Below, in pieces: positions 1-8,026 of a DNA stretch of 64,000 nucleotides. The stretch is from Aeromicrobium ginsengisoli (GTDB lineage Bacteria > Actinomycetota > Actinomycetes > Propionibacteriales > Nocardioidaceae), in NCBI RefSeq assembly GCF_004134905.2, contig NZ_SDPQ02000003.1, forward strand, positions 248,001 to 312,000, given 5' to 3'. Positions within the stretch are counted from its first letter, which is position 1. The number at the start of each line of letters is the position of its first letter. The translations under genes were made by a program, and so were the position numbers. Below the pieces are notes generated by a model. It ran no database searches. It had not been told where the DNA came from and worked only from the letters and a program-made list of their open reading frames with translations.

Positions 1-33
1 GGTGGCCGCCGCTCGCACGTCGGTCGATGCGGG

Positions 34-1290
34 TCAGCCGGTGAAGGTCAGCCAGAGCAGCGAGACGTTGAGCGCGACGACGATCGCGGCCACGAGACAC
101 GCGGCGGCGGTGGTGCGGCGCGCGTTGGCGTACTCACCCATCACGTCCTTGCGGGCGGTCAGCACCACGAGCGGGACCAGCGCGAACGGGATGCCGATCG
201 AGAGCACGACCTGCGAGATCACGAGCGCCCGGCTGGGCTCGGCGCCGAGAGCCAGCACGACCAGCGCCGGGATCAGCGTCACGACCCGGCGGACGAGGAT
301 CGGCAGGCGTACGCCCAGCAGACCCTTCATGACCTCGGCGCCTGCCGCGCTGCCGACCGAGGTCGAGGCGAGCCCGGACCCGAGCAGCGCGACCGCGAAC
401 AGGAGGGCGATGCCGGCGCCCAGCTCCGAGGTCACCACGGCGTGAACCCCTTGCAAGGTGTCAGTGCCCGGCAGGCCGTCGAGGCTCGAGGCGGCGACGA
501 CGAGCAGCGACAGGTTGAGGATGCCGGCGAGGATCAGGGCGAGCACGACGTCCGTGCGCGTCGCCGACAGGAGCTCGCGAACCGTGAGTCCTTCACCGCG
601 GCGGTCGAGGCGGGTGATCGTGAGACTGGAGTGCAGGTAGATGACGTGCGGCATGACCGTCGCGCCGATGATGCCTGAGGCGAGCAGGACGCTGTCGGTG
701 CCGTCGAACGTCGGCAGCAGACCCGTCGCCAGGGGCCCGGCCTCTGGCGGGTCGACGAACAGGCCCGCCATGAACCCTACGGCGATCAGGGCGAGGAATC
801 CCACGATGACCCGCTCGAGCGTCTGCTGACCGCGCAGGTCACCGATGCGCAGGACGACCATCGCGACCGCAGCGGTGATGACGGCGCCGAGCTCGAGCGG
901 CAGGTCGAACAGCAGGTAGAGCGCGATCGCGCCGCCGACCACCTCGGCGAGATCGGTCGCGATCGCGATGGCCTCGGCCTGCAGCCAGTACGCGATGCGC
1001 GGCCCGGTGGGAAGCCGCTGACCCATGTGGCCGGCGAGCGACATGCCGGTCACCATGCCGAGCTTGGCCGAAAGGTACTGCACCAGCACGGCCATGACGT
1101 TGGCCATCACGACGACCCAGACCAGGGTGTAGCCGAACTTCGAGCCGGCGGTCACGTTGGTCGCGACGTTGCCCGGATCGACGTACGCCACGGCGGCGAT
1201 GAACGCAGGGCCAAGCAGGCCGATCCGCGGCAGCCTCCCCTTCACGAGCATGGTGCCCAGCATCTCGTATGGGTGCAGTCGATCGCGCAC
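34..1290 (-). CDS. mntH: NRAMP-family Mn2+/H+ symporter
   Basis: A 418-residue polytopic membrane protein of the NRAMP family, which imports divalent metals (mainly Mn2+) with protons. The TM1 metal-binding motif DPGN is at residues 38-41 and the TM6 motif MPH at 213-215, both hallmark metal ligands of the family. Length matches bacterial MntH. It is transcribed away from an ArsR-type regulator gene; the 41-bp gap contains a long palindrome, so the neighbouring regulator may control it. Whether the true substrate is Mn2+ or Fe2+ cannot be told from sequence. Family assignment is secure. Confidence 0.95.
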   Translation of the reverse strand: MRDRLHPYEMLGTMLVKGRLPRIGLLGPAFIAAVAYVDPGNVATNVTAGSKFGYTLVWVVVMANVMAVLVQYLSAKLGMVTGMSLAGHMGQRLPTGPRIAYWLQAEAIAIATDLAEVVGGAIALYLLFDLPLELGAVITAAVAMVVLRIGDLRGQQTLERVIVGFLALIAVGFMAGLFVDPPEAGPLATGLLPTFDGTDSVLLASGIIGATVMPHVIYLHSSLTITRLDRRGEGLTVRELLSATRTDVVLALILAGILNLSLLVVAASSLDGLPGTDTLQGVHAVVTSELGAGIALLFAVALLGSGLASTSVGSAAGAEVMKGLLGVRLPILVRRVVTLIPALVVLALGAEPSRALVISQVVLSIGIPFALVPLVVLTARKDVMGEYANARRTTAAACLVAAIVVALNVSLLWLTFTG

Positions 1291-1304
1291 TGGACCACAG
1301 CCCT

Positions 1305-1343
1305 ATGGTTGCTCTACAGTAACGGTTACCCATGAGCAACCAT
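1305..1343. promoter_or_regulatory. 39-bp dyad operator between mntH and arsR
   Basis: Perfect 10-bp arms (ATGGTTGCTC at 1305-1314 and GAGCAACCAT at 1334-1343) surround a second perfect palindrome, GTAACGGTTAC (1319-1329), with the same centre at 1324. The element covers the divergent gap and reaches into the first codons of the arsR-like gene, whose ATG is at 1332. A possible -10, TACAGT (1315-1320), lies inside it. The likely reader is the adjacent ArsR-type protein, giving autorepression; effect on mntH is inference. Confidence 0.75.
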
Positions 1344-1652
1344 TCATCAGCCCACGCCATCCTCGACGCACTCGGTGACCCGATGCGACGCAGCATCACC
1401 GAGACGCTCGGCAGGGGCGCCCTGCCCGTCGGCGAGCTGGCTGATCGGCTGCCGATCGGCCGGCCGGCCGTGAGCAAGCACCTGCGGGTCCTGGAGGACG
1501 CCGGTGTCGTCCAGCACACGAGCGTCGGCACCCGCAACCTCTACGCGCTCGCGCCCGATGGTCTCGCGGCCGTACAGGTGTGGCTCACCGAGACGTGGGA
1601 CGACGCGTTGTCGTCGTTCGCCAGGCACGTCGAGAACGGAGCAGCATCATGA
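1332..1652 (+). CDS. ArsR-family winged-helix regulator
   Basis: A 106-residue ArsR/SmtB-fold DNA-binding protein. The winged helix spans roughly residues 15-75, with the recognition helix near RPAVSKHLRVLEDAG (45-59). No cysteine or histidine metal-binding motif is visible, so it belongs to the non-metal subgroup commonly paired with SRPBCC (AHSA1-like) proteins. Its stop overlaps the start of exactly such a gene by 4 bp (ATGA), so the two are translationally coupled. Its start codon lies inside the 39-bp palindrome, suggesting autoregulation. Confidence 0.92.
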   Translation: MSNHSSAHAILDALGDPMRRSITETLGRGALPVGELADRLPIGRPAVSKHLRVLEDAGVVQHTSVGTRNLYALAPDGLAAVQVWLTETWDDALSSFARHVENGAAS

Positions 1653-2386
1653 CGATTCCTCCCATCGTGCGCCAGGTCGTGGTGGGCGCGTCGGCGTCGG
1701 ATGCCTATGCCGCGTGGACCCGGCAGATCGGCACGTGGTGGCCGCTCCAGCGCCATTCGGTCTACAAGCAGGACACCTCGGTGGCGTTCGTCGACGACCA
1801 GATCGTCGAGACCTCGTCGACCGGCGAGACCGCGACCTGGGGCACGGTGATCAGCGCCGAGCCGCCCAGCAGCCTGACCTTCACGTGGCACCCGGGTCAC
1901 GGCGCGGAGCGGGCGAGCACGGTCACGGTCGACTTCGTGCCGATCGGCGCCGACCGCACCCTCGTACGCCTGACACACACGGGCTGGGAGGTGTTCGCCG
2001 AGCCCCTCGACGCACGTGAGGAGTACCGCGGTGGCTGGGTCGGCGTGCTCGCGAACCTCCGCGCCGCCCTGCCGCCATCGTCGGGCGGCGCCGAGGACGT
2101 GTGGCTGATCCTCGAAGCAGCGCCCGGTCTGGCCGCCACCGGATCGGTCTTCGCGCATCCGCTGTTCGCCGAGCACCTCGTGTTCATCGACAAGCTCAAG
2201 GCCGACGGCGTGCTCGTGGCGGCTGGACCGTTGCCCGACGAGCCGGGCCATGGCCAGACGATCATCCGCGTACCGGCGTCAGAGGCGGCCGGCTACATCG
2301 ACGCCGCCCACGACGACCCGGCCGTCGCCGGCGACCTGCTCGTGCTGCGCGTACGCCCGTGGCACGTCATGGTGCCGGGCGTCTAG
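1649..2386 (+). CDS. SRPBCC (AHSA1-like) plus YCII-like two-domain protein
   Basis: A 245-residue protein. Residues about 1-140 form an AHSA1-type START/SRPBCC domain (IGTWWPLQRHSVY, FTWHPGH, LVRLTHTGWE), a fold with a hydrophobic ligand pocket. Residues about 150-240 resemble a YCII-like ferredoxin-fold domain (FAEHLVFIDKLKADGVLVAAG). The ATG at 1649 is chosen because it overlaps the upstream arsR stop by 4 bp; a longer in-frame start exists but would lie inside arsR. The role is unknown; ArsR-SRPBCC pairs are widespread in actinobacteria and probably sense or modify a small hydrophobic molecule. Its stop overlaps that of the convergent sulfurtransferase gene within CTAG. Confidence 0.85.
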   Translation: MTIPPIVRQVVVGASASDAYAAWTRQIGTWWPLQRHSVYKQDTSVAFVDDQIVETSSTGETATWGTVISAEPPSSLTFTWHPGHGAERASTVTVDFVPIGADRTLVRLTHTGWEVFAEPLDAREEYRGGWVGVLANLRAALPPSSGGAEDVWLILEAAPGLAATGSVFAHPLFAEHLVFIDKLKADGVLVAAGPLPDEPGHGQTIIRVPASEAAGYIDAAHDDPAVAGDLLVLRVRPWHVMVPGV

Positions 2387-3213
2387 CGCGGCGTCGTCCC
2401 CGTCGCGACCGGGCGGTCGTCATGGTTGCTCCACTGTGACCACGAGCCGGGATAGAGCGCCGCGTCGAAACCGGCGATCGCGAGCGCTGCGACCTCGTGC
2501 GCGGCGGTGACACCGGAGCCGCAGTAGGCCGCGACGTCAACTCCGTCGCGGACTCCGAGTGCCTCGAACCGGCGGCGCAGCTCGGTGACGGTTCGGAAGT
2601 GGCCGGTGTCGTCGAGGTTGTCGGTCGTCGGGGCACTGACGGCGCCGGGAATGTGACCCGCCTGGGGATCGATCGGCTCGGTCTCGCCGGTATACCGCTC
2701 GCCGGCACGGGCATCGAGGAGCACGCCGGCGTACGACGCAGCGCCGTCGATGTCGATCGTCGGCAGGTGTCCACCGTCGAGGGTCACGTCACCCGGCTCC
2801 GGCACGACATCGTCGGTCTCGAGCGCTCCACCGGAAGCCACCCAGGCGCTGAGCCCGCCGTCGAGGAGGCGTACGTCGTCGAATCCGGCCCAGCGGAGCA
2901 GCCACCACGCGCGTGCAGCGGCGAGGTTGCCGCTGTCGTCGTACGCGACCACGGCGTCGCCGTCGCCGATGCCCCAGCGTCGGGCCGCGGCCTGCAGCGA
3001 CTCGACCGAGGGCAGCGGGTGCCGGCCGTCCTGGGGCTCGCCGTGCGCCGCCAGCTCGGTGTCGAGCCCGACGAACACGGCACCGGGCAGGTGGCCGGCG
3101 AGGTAGTCGTCACGACCTGGAGGGCCGCCCAGCTTCCATCGGACGTCGAGCAGGACGATGCGACCGGTCGAGGAGATCAGCTCCGGCGCCTGGATCAGGA
3201 TGCTCACATCCAC
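2383..3213 (-). CDS. Thiosulfate/3-mercaptopyruvate sulfurtransferase (tandem rhodanese)
   Basis: A 276-residue protein with two rhodanese domains. The N-terminal domain (about 5-135) is catalytically dead, with no loop cysteine; the C-terminal domain (about 155-270) carries the active loop CGSGVTA at 231-237. A CGSGVTA loop is the form typical of 3-mercaptopyruvate sulfurtransferases, which move sulfur from mercaptopyruvate to thiophilic acceptors, although thiosulfate specificity cannot be excluded. Length fits the SseA family. Two short dyads lie 33-79 bp upstream of its start. Confidence 0.93.
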   Translation of the reverse strand: MDVSILIQAPELISSTGRIVLLDVRWKLGGPPGRDDYLAGHLPGAVFVGLDTELAAHGEPQDGRHPLPSVESLQAAARRWGIGDGDAVVAYDDSGNLAAARAWWLLRWAGFDDVRLLDGGLSAWVASGGALETDDVVPEPGDVTLDGGHLPTIDIDGAASYAGVLLDARAGERYTGETEPIDPQAGHIPGAVSAPTTDNLDDTGHFRTVTELRRRFEALGVRDGVDVAAYCGSGVTAAHEVAALAIAGFDAALYPGSWSQWSNHDDRPVATGTTPR

Positions 3214-3245
3214 AGCGTATGCAGGCTCGCCTCATGCTCGTGGGC

Positions 3246-3292
3246 GGTGGATGTTCCACCTGATGCGGGATCGTACGGTGGAGAATCCACCG
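3246..3292. promoter_or_regulatory. Pair of GTGGA-N3-TCCAC dyads upstream of the sulfurtransferase gene
   Basis: GGTGGA-TGT-TCCACC lies at 3246-3260 and CGGTGGA-GAA-TCCACCG at 3276-3292. Both have perfect arms and a 3-nt spacer, and their centres are 31 bp apart, about three helical turns. They sit just upstream of the sulfurtransferase start and no regulator gene is adjacent. This looks like a paired operator for an unidentified regulator. Confidence 0.5.
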
Positions 3293-3312
3293 CCGAGAGG
3301 GCCGAAACGACT

Positions 3313-3350
3313 GGCGGCGCCACCCCCGGGCGTACCGGGGATGACGCCGC
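3313..3350 (-). terminator. Stem-loop terminator of the helicase gene
   Basis: The arms GCGGCG (3314-3319) and CGCCGC (3345-3350) continue inward to CCCCGG (3324-3329) and CCGGGG (3335-3340), with two symmetric mismatches and a 5-nt loop. It begins 20 nt past the helicase stop codon on the minus strand. There is no U-tract, as is usual for high-GC actinobacterial terminators. Confidence 0.65.
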
Positions 3351-3369
3351 TCCAGTGTCGTGCTGGCCG

Positions 3370-4815
3370 TCAGGAGGAGGAGTAGACCCGAGTGGATCCG
3401 CCGGACCCACCGCTGCGACGGCGTCCGCCGCCACCGCCACGGTTGCCGCCGCCCCCTTGCGGGCGTCCGCCACCGTTGCCACGGAAGCCGCCCTGGGGAC
3501 GCCCTCCGCCGCTGTTGCCTCCGCGGCCGCCGCCGTTGCCCGGAGTGCGAGCACCCTGGCGTACGGACGACATGTGCGGAGCCTCGGTGCCGGCGCCGGA
3601 CAGTGCCTCTGCGGTCATGGGCGACGGTGCCGTGCGGGCGTCGTGATGACGCGCCGTGACACCGGCCTTGTTCTGCAGCTGCATGACGTCGCGCAGCGCC
3701 TCGGGCGTCGTCATCGTGACGACGGACCCGGACTCTCCGGCGCGAGCCGTGCGGCCCGAACGGTGCTGGTAGGCCTTGTGCTCGGCCGGTGCGTCGTAGT
3801 GCACGACGAGACCGATGCGGTCGACGTGGATGCCGCGCGCGGCGACGTCCGTGGCAACGATGACGCTGGCGCGACCGCTGCTGAACGCCTCGAGGTTGCG
3901 CTCACGGTGACGCTGCGAGAGGTCACCGTGCATGTCGACGGCCTCGATGCCGTTCTGCGTCAGCTGGCGCGCGAGACGCATGGCTCCGCGACGCGTGCGG
4001 GTGAAGACGATGCTGCGCGGGTTGGCGCGCAGCAGGTCGAACGCGGTCTTGGACTTCTCGGTCGCGGCGCTGACGAGCACGTGGTGCTCCATCGTGTCGA
4101 CCGCGCTCTCGCCCGAGTCGACCTCGTGGAGGACGTGCTTGGGCAGGTGGCGCTTGACGAGCTTGTTGACGTCGCCGTCGAGCGTCGCCGACAGCAGCAG
4201 CCGCTGGCTCGACTCGGGGGTCTTGGTCAACAGTGCGTCGATCGGCTTGTAGAAGCCGAGGTCGCACAGGTGGTCGGCCTCGTCGAGGACCGTGATCTCG
4301 ATGTCGTCGAGCGTCATGCAGCGACGGTCGAGCAGGTCGGTCAGACGGCCCGGGGTGGCGATGACGATGTCGACGCCGCTGCGGAGCGTGCTGATCTGCT
4401 TGTTGATCGGCACGCCACCGTAGACCGTGGTCAGGCGAAGGCCCATCTTCTGCGCGAGCGGCTCCATGGCCGTACGCACCTGGGTCGCCAGCTCACGGGT
4501 CGGGAGCAGGATCAGGCCACGAGGGGCCTTGGGGCGGCTCGTGCGACCGGCGAGCCGGACGAGGACCGGGAGGCCGAAGGCCAGGGTCTTTCCGGAGCCG
4601 GTGCGCGCGCGGCCCAGCACGTGGCGTCCCGCGAGCGCATCGGGGATCACCGCCTGCTGGACGGGACTGGGGTTGACGATCTCCTGGCGTGCCAACGCGG
4701 ATACCAGCGAGGCGGGGAGGTCGAGGGTGGAAAAGGTGGGCAGCACAGAGCTGCCTTCAGGCTGATTCAAGGAACTCACAGACGATTCGGGATGAATGCC
4801 CGATATCCATTTCAC
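3370..4815 (-). CDS. DEAD-box ATP-dependent RNA helicase
   Basis: A 481-residue SF2 RNA helicase. Motifs in order: Q-motif region (PSPVQQAVIP, 49-58), Walker A ARTGSGKT (70-77), PTRELA (105-110), TPGRL (154-158), DEAD (178-181), SAT (209-211), and HRSGRTARAG (351-360). The last 60 residues are Gly/Arg/Asn-rich with RGG-like repeats, an RNA-binding tail seen in cold-shock and ribosome-assembly helicases. The start is a GTG at 4815 without a convincing ribosome-binding site; an in-frame GTG at 4779 is an alternative and would remove 12 non-conserved residues. It probably unwinds structured mRNA or rRNA. Confidence 0.95.
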   Translation of the reverse strand: MKWISGIHPESSVSSLNQPEGSSVLPTFSTLDLPASLVSALARQEIVNPSPVQQAVIPDALAGRHVLGRARTGSGKTLAFGLPVLVRLAGRTSRPKAPRGLILLPTRELATQVRTAMEPLAQKMGLRLTTVYGGVPINKQISTLRSGVDIVIATPGRLTDLLDRRCMTLDDIEITVLDEADHLCDLGFYKPIDALLTKTPESSQRLLLSATLDGDVNKLVKRHLPKHVLHEVDSGESAVDTMEHHVLVSAATEKSKTAFDLLRANPRSIVFTRTRRGAMRLARQLTQNGIEAVDMHGDLSQRHRERNLEAFSSGRASVIVATDVAARGIHVDRIGLVVHYDAPAEHKAYQHRSGRTARAGESGSVVTMTTPEALRDVMQLQNKAGVTARHHDARTAPSPMTAEALSGAGTEAPHMSSVRQGARTPGNGGGRGGNSGGGRPQGGFRGNGGGRPQGGGGNRGGGGGRRRSGGSGGSTRVYSSS

Positions 4816-4925
4816 GCAAGATGCGCTACTTCGTCGGGCCGGAACAGCACCGGACTGGCGCGTTCACGTATTCACATTCTAGCAGTCCGTTGCCGCGCCC
4901 AACGAATCGAGCGGTGTGCGCGTGG

Positions 4926-5204
4926 TCACGCCAGGAGGTCCTGGTAGTCCGGGTGCTTCTCGACGAACCGTGCGACATACGGGCAGGTCGCGATGATCTT
5001 CTTGCCGCGCACGCGGATGTCGTCGAGAGCGCCGGTGACCAGCTGCGATGCAAGGCCCTGACCCTCGAACTGGTCGAACACGACGGTGTGCGGGAACGTC
5101 ACGACGTCACCGTCCTCGAACGCTTGCGTGAAGCCGGCGAGGATGTTGTCCACGTGGATCTCGTAGCGGTCTTTGTCGGCATTGTGGGTGACGAGGTTGC
5201 TCAT
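4926..5204 (-). CDS. Small GNAT-fold acetyltransferase (YjdJ/NATD1-like)
   Basis: A 92-residue single-domain protein of the short GNAT class found from bacteria (YjdJ) to animals (NATD1). The family signature is the acetyl-CoA loop region FEGQGLASQLV (about 46-56) and the late CPYVARFVEKHPDY block (74-87). This minimal family lacks the usual N-terminal GNAT strands, and the substrate is unknown. It lies just upstream, on the same strand, of the DEAD-box helicase gene, about 110 bp away. Confidence 0.85.
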   Translation of the reverse strand: MSNLVTHNADKDRYEIHVDNILAGFTQAFEDGDVVTFPHTVVFDQFEGQGLASQLVTGALDDIRVRGKKIIATCPYVARFVEKHPDYQDLLA

Positions 5205-5218
5205 GCGTGGGTCAACGC

Positions 5219-5437
5219 TCAGAACAGCGTGACGATTCCGAGCACGCCGACCGCGACGGCCAGGGCCAGCGAGATCGCGATGAGGATCGTGTGGACGCGC
5301 AGGAACGTCGTGGCGTTGCCCGCGGCGTCACGCGACCGCTCGTCCTTGCGTACGCGCTTGAGGAACGGCGGCCAGATGACGAAGTTCCAGATCGCGGTGA
5401 CGATGAGCACGAGCGACCAGGCGACGGGGAGATCCAT
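5219..5437 (-). CDS. SCO4848-like small integral membrane protein
   Basis: A 72-residue protein with two predicted membrane helices (about residues 5-24 and 48-70) and a basic loop between them (LKRVRKDERSRD). The pattern WNFVIWPPFLKRV matches the actinobacterial SCO4848 membrane family as I recall it. Function is unknown. It is followed 14 bp downstream by the small GNAT gene, so the two may be co-transcribed. Confidence 0.75.
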   Translation of the reverse strand: MDLPVAWSLVLIVTAIWNFVIWPPFLKRVRKDERSRDAAGNATTFLRVHTILIAISLALAVAVGVLGIVTLF

Positions 5438-5457
5438 GCGGCCATTCTCTCAGCCGT

Positions 5458-5480
5458 GCTCCTTGAGCCAGTCGAAAGGT
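5458..5480. repeat. Short dispersed repeat (CTCCTTGAGC..GTCGAAAGG), copy 1
   Basis: The bases read GCTCCTTGAGCCA then GTCGAAAGGT. The same 22-24 bp core occurs at 41107-41130 and, inverted, at 47715-47738; an expanded form lies inside cobN at 61135-61195. It ends where the TOPRIM gene ends (its stop begins at 5480). Confidence 0.7.
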
Positions 5481-6082
5481 CAGAGCTCCGCGAGCAGGTT
5501 GTCGAGGGGTTGGGGTACGCGGTCGAGGTCCAGGGCGTCGACGAGCGCCCGGCCGTACTGCTCCTTGCGCCCGCTGTGCGTACCCATGAACCGGTGCAGG
5601 CGTTGCTCGGCGCTGCGTTCCCGCTGCGCCGGCTGCTGGCGGAAGATGTCGTACGCCCGCGTCTCGCCCTCGAGTGCGATGACCTGCTCCACCGCTTCCG
5701 GCCCGAGGGCGCGGATGAACTCCCCCTCGAGGTCGGGATCGCACACGAAGAAGCCGTCGAGCCCGAGTCCGGCGCGCGCGAGGGCTCGCTCGAAGAACCC
5801 CAGCTCCGCACGGTCGCACAGGCCCACGATCGCGGTGCCGAGTCCGTGCGGACCGAGGACGTCGACGAACCGGCGGATGTTGGTCGCCCCGCCCATCGGC
5901 ACGACGCACACACCCTCGGCATCGAGGTCCCGGCCGCGACGTACGGCGAGGCGTTCGACCGCCGCCTGGTCGCTCACACCCTCGACCAGCGCGACCGTGC
6001 GCAGCCCGGTGGCCAGCTCGTGCACGGCGGCATCCTCACCACTGGCAGCCCATGCGACGAGGGACTCGCGAAGGCGGGTCAT
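5480..6082 (-). CDS. Stand-alone TOPRIM-domain protein (OLD-nuclease-like)
   Basis: A 200-residue protein built mostly of a TOPRIM fold. The catalytic-type glutamate is in TVALVEGVSD (E34) and an acidic motif in GLCDRAE (D90); a second acidic cluster CDPDLEGE follows (114-121). In actinobacterial genomes such proteins are labelled TOPRIM nucleotidyl transferase/hydrolase or ATP-dependent endonuclease, but no ATPase domain is present, so it is not a complete OLD nuclease. The ATG at 6082 is chosen because translation upstream would run into the neighbouring regulator gene and shows no family similarity. It could be a DNA/RNA processing factor; its function is not established. Confidence 0.75.
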   Translation of the reverse strand: MTRLRESLVAWAASGEDAAVHELATGLRTVALVEGVSDQAAVERLAVRRGRDLDAEGVCVVPMGGATNIRRFVDVLGPHGLGTAIVGLCDRAELGFFERALARAGLGLDGFFVCDPDLEGEFIRALGPEAVEQVIALEGETRAYDIFRQQPAQRERSAEQRLHRFMGTHSGRKEQYGRALVDALDLDRVPQPLDNLLAEL

Positions 6083-6132
6083 GTCAGGCACAGAGCCAGT
6101 CTGCCCGGTCGAGTCGGCCTGCGGACCGAGTC

Positions 6133-6618
6133 CTAGGGAGCGCCGACCAGGCGCTCGCGTGTCGCCTTCCAGGGCTTGTCCCAGCTGACGTCTCCGGGCC
6201 GGAGCGCCTCGCCGCACTCGCTGCAGGCGTCCGCCGTCGTCGTCTCGGCGCCGCACGTCTCATGGATGACGGCCATGTGCGCACCGCCTTCGGGCATCCG
6301 GGTGTGCTTCTCGGCCCAGATCGACACAGCGTGCATGATCGGCAGCAGGTCGGCGCCGGCCTCCGTCGCGACGTACTCGAAGTGCGTACGCCGGTCGGCG
6401 CGGTACTCGACCTTGCGCAGCAGCTCCTCGTCGACCAGCAGCCGCAGACGCCGGCTCAGGACCGCGTCGGAGATGCCGATGCTCTCGCGGATCTCGTCGA
6501 ACCGGCGACGCCCGTGCAGGACCTCGCGCATGATCAGCATGATCCACGGATCGCCGAGCACGTCGAGCCCGCGGCGTACGGGACACAGATCCTCGGACCA
6601 GTCGGATCGCAATGGCAT
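6133..6618 (-). CDS. HxlR-family winged-helix regulator
   Basis: A 161-residue HxlR-type regulator: CPVRRGLDVLGDPWIMLIMREVLHG (split about residues 12-36) and the winged helix ending around 95. An unusual C-terminal extension carries four cysteines (CGAE...CSECGEA), a possible zinc-binding knuckle, which most HxlR proteins lack. The ATG at 6618 is preceded by a GAGGTG ribosome-binding site. It is divergent from an MFS transporter gene with a dyad between them, so it likely controls that exporter. Confidence 0.9.
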   Translation of the reverse strand: MPLRSDWSEDLCPVRRGLDVLGDPWIMLIMREVLHGRRRFDEIRESIGISDAVLSRRLRLLVDEELLRKVEYRADRRTHFEYVATEAGADLLPIMHAVSIWAEKHTRMPEGGAHMAVIHETCGAETTTADACSECGEALRPGDVSWDKPWKATRERLVGAP

Positions 6619-6688
6619 GATGCACCTCGATTGTGGCTGGATATCGCCTTGCTCCAGGAAAGCCAGCACCAGTATGGTCGACTGGTCA

Positions 6689-6705
6689 ACTTTCCTCAAG
6701 AAAGT
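6689..6705. promoter_or_regulatory. Dyad between HxlR gene and MFS gene
   Basis: ACTTTC (6689-6694) and GAAAGT (6700-6705) form perfect 6-bp arms around CTCAA, 9 bp ahead of the MFS start codon. The position in the divergent gap makes it a candidate HxlR operator that would block MFS expression. Confidence 0.5.
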
Positions 6706-6713
6706 CAGGTCCC

Positions 6714-7994
6714 ATGACTCGTACGCGCGTCCACCCGGCTTGGTTCGTCGCCGTGACGGCGTTCGTCGCGCTGGTCGGCGCTGCCGGCTTCCGCGCCGCG
6801 CCGGGTGCGCTGTTCGTGCCGCTGCACGACGAGTTCGGCTGGTCGACGAGCATCATGTCGCTCGCGGTCAGCATCAACCTGCTGCTCTACGGCCTCACCG
6901 CTCCGTTCGCCGCGGCGTTGATGGACAAGTTCGGCATCCGCAAGGTCACCACGGTGGCGCTGCTGATGGTGTCGCTGGGCAGCGGGCTCACGGTGTTCAT
7001 GACCGAGTCGTTCCAGCTGCTCATCACGTGGGGCGTGCTGATCGGCCTCGGCACCGGATCGATGGCGATGGTGTTCGCCGCGACGATCGCCAACCGCTGG
7101 TTCATCGAGCGGCGCGGCCTCGTCATGGGCATCCTCACCGCCGGCGGTGCGACGGGCCAGCTGGTGTTCCTGCCGATCGTCGCCGCCCTCGCCGACAACG
7201 TCGGCTGGCGCACGGCGTCGCTGACGATCGCCGGCGCCGCACTGCTGGTCGTACCACTGGTCATCCGGTTCATCGGCGACTTCCCCGAGGATCGGAGCCT
7301 CGCGCCCTACGGCGCACCGGCCGACTGGCGGCCGCCCGTACGTGAGACCGGCGGGGCAGCCAAGCGGGCGACCGATGCCCTGCGTGCCGCCGCCCGAGTC
7401 CCGGCGTTCTGGGCTCTCGCGGCCGCGTTCGCGATCTGCGGTGCGACGACGAACGGCCTGGTCGGCATCCACTTCATCCCGTCGGCGCACGACCACGGGA
7501 TGGCCCAGACCACGGCGGCGGGCTTGTTGGCGGTGGTCGGCATCTTCGACATCGCCGGCACGGTGGCGTCGGGCTGGTTCACCGACCGCTACGACCCCCG
7601 GATGCTGCTCGTCGGCTATTACGCGTTCCGTGGCGTCGGACTCGTGCTGCTGCCGTCGCTGCTGTCGTCGAGCGTACGGCCGAGCATCGTGGCGTTCGTC
7701 GTGATCTACGGGCTCGACTGGGTCGCGACGGTGCCGCCCACCGTGGCGCTGTGCCGGGAGATCTTCGGCGAGCAGGGCACGATCGTGTTCGGCTGGGTGT
7801 TCGCCGCGCACCAGTTCGGCGCTGCTGCGGCCGCCTTGGTCGCCGGTGTCATCCGCGACCAGACCGGGAGCTACTCGCTGGCGTGGTTCGGCGGTGCGGG
7901 GCTGTGCGCCGTCGCGGCCGTGCTGTCGTGGATCCTCGGCTCGTCCCGCAAGCGCGCCGCCGTACGAGAGTCCCTCACCCCCGTCCCGATGTGA
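6714..7994 (+). CDS. MFS transporter (monocarboxylate/OFA-like)
   Basis: A 426-residue major facilitator protein with 12 predicted membrane helices. The TM2-3 loop contains the family basic/Gly motif (ALMDKFGIRKV) and TM1 ends with RAAPGALFVPLHDEFGW, a pattern of the monocarboxylate/oxalate-formate antiporter group. The ATG at 6714 matches the beginning of TM1 (MTRTRVHPAWFVAV); a longer reading frame upstream would start inside the divergent regulator region. Substrate unknown. It is probably regulated by the adjacent HxlR protein. Confidence 0.88.
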   Translation: MTRTRVHPAWFVAVTAFVALVGAAGFRAAPGALFVPLHDEFGWSTSIMSLAVSINLLLYGLTAPFAAALMDKFGIRKVTTVALLMVSLGSGLTVFMTESFQLLITWGVLIGLGTGSMAMVFAATIANRWFIERRGLVMGILTAGGATGQLVFLPIVAALADNVGWRTASLTIAGAALLVVPLVIRFIGDFPEDRSLAPYGAPADWRPPVRETGGAAKRATDALRAAARVPAFWALAAAFAICGATTNGLVGIHFIPSAHDHGMAQTTAAGLLAVVGIFDIAGTVASGWFTDRYDPRMLLVGYYAFRGVGLVLLPSLLSSSVRPSIVAFVVIYGLDWVATVPPTVALCREIFGEQGTIVFGWVFAAHQFGAAAAALVAGVIRDQTGSYSLAWFGGAGLCAVAAVLSWILGSSRKRAAVRESLTPVPM

Positions 7995-8026
7995 GCAGCC
8001 CTCGCTGGGAGTGGAGCAGTCGGGGG

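Noticed and set aside
1..33. A gene at the extreme left edge
   Set aside because: Only 33 bases remain beyond the mntH stop and nothing can be supported.
2497..4947. An 816-codon open frame on the plus strand across the sulfurtransferase and helicase genes
   Set aside because: It is antisense to two genes with complete family motifs; long spurious frames are expected in GC-rich DNA. No recognisable domain.
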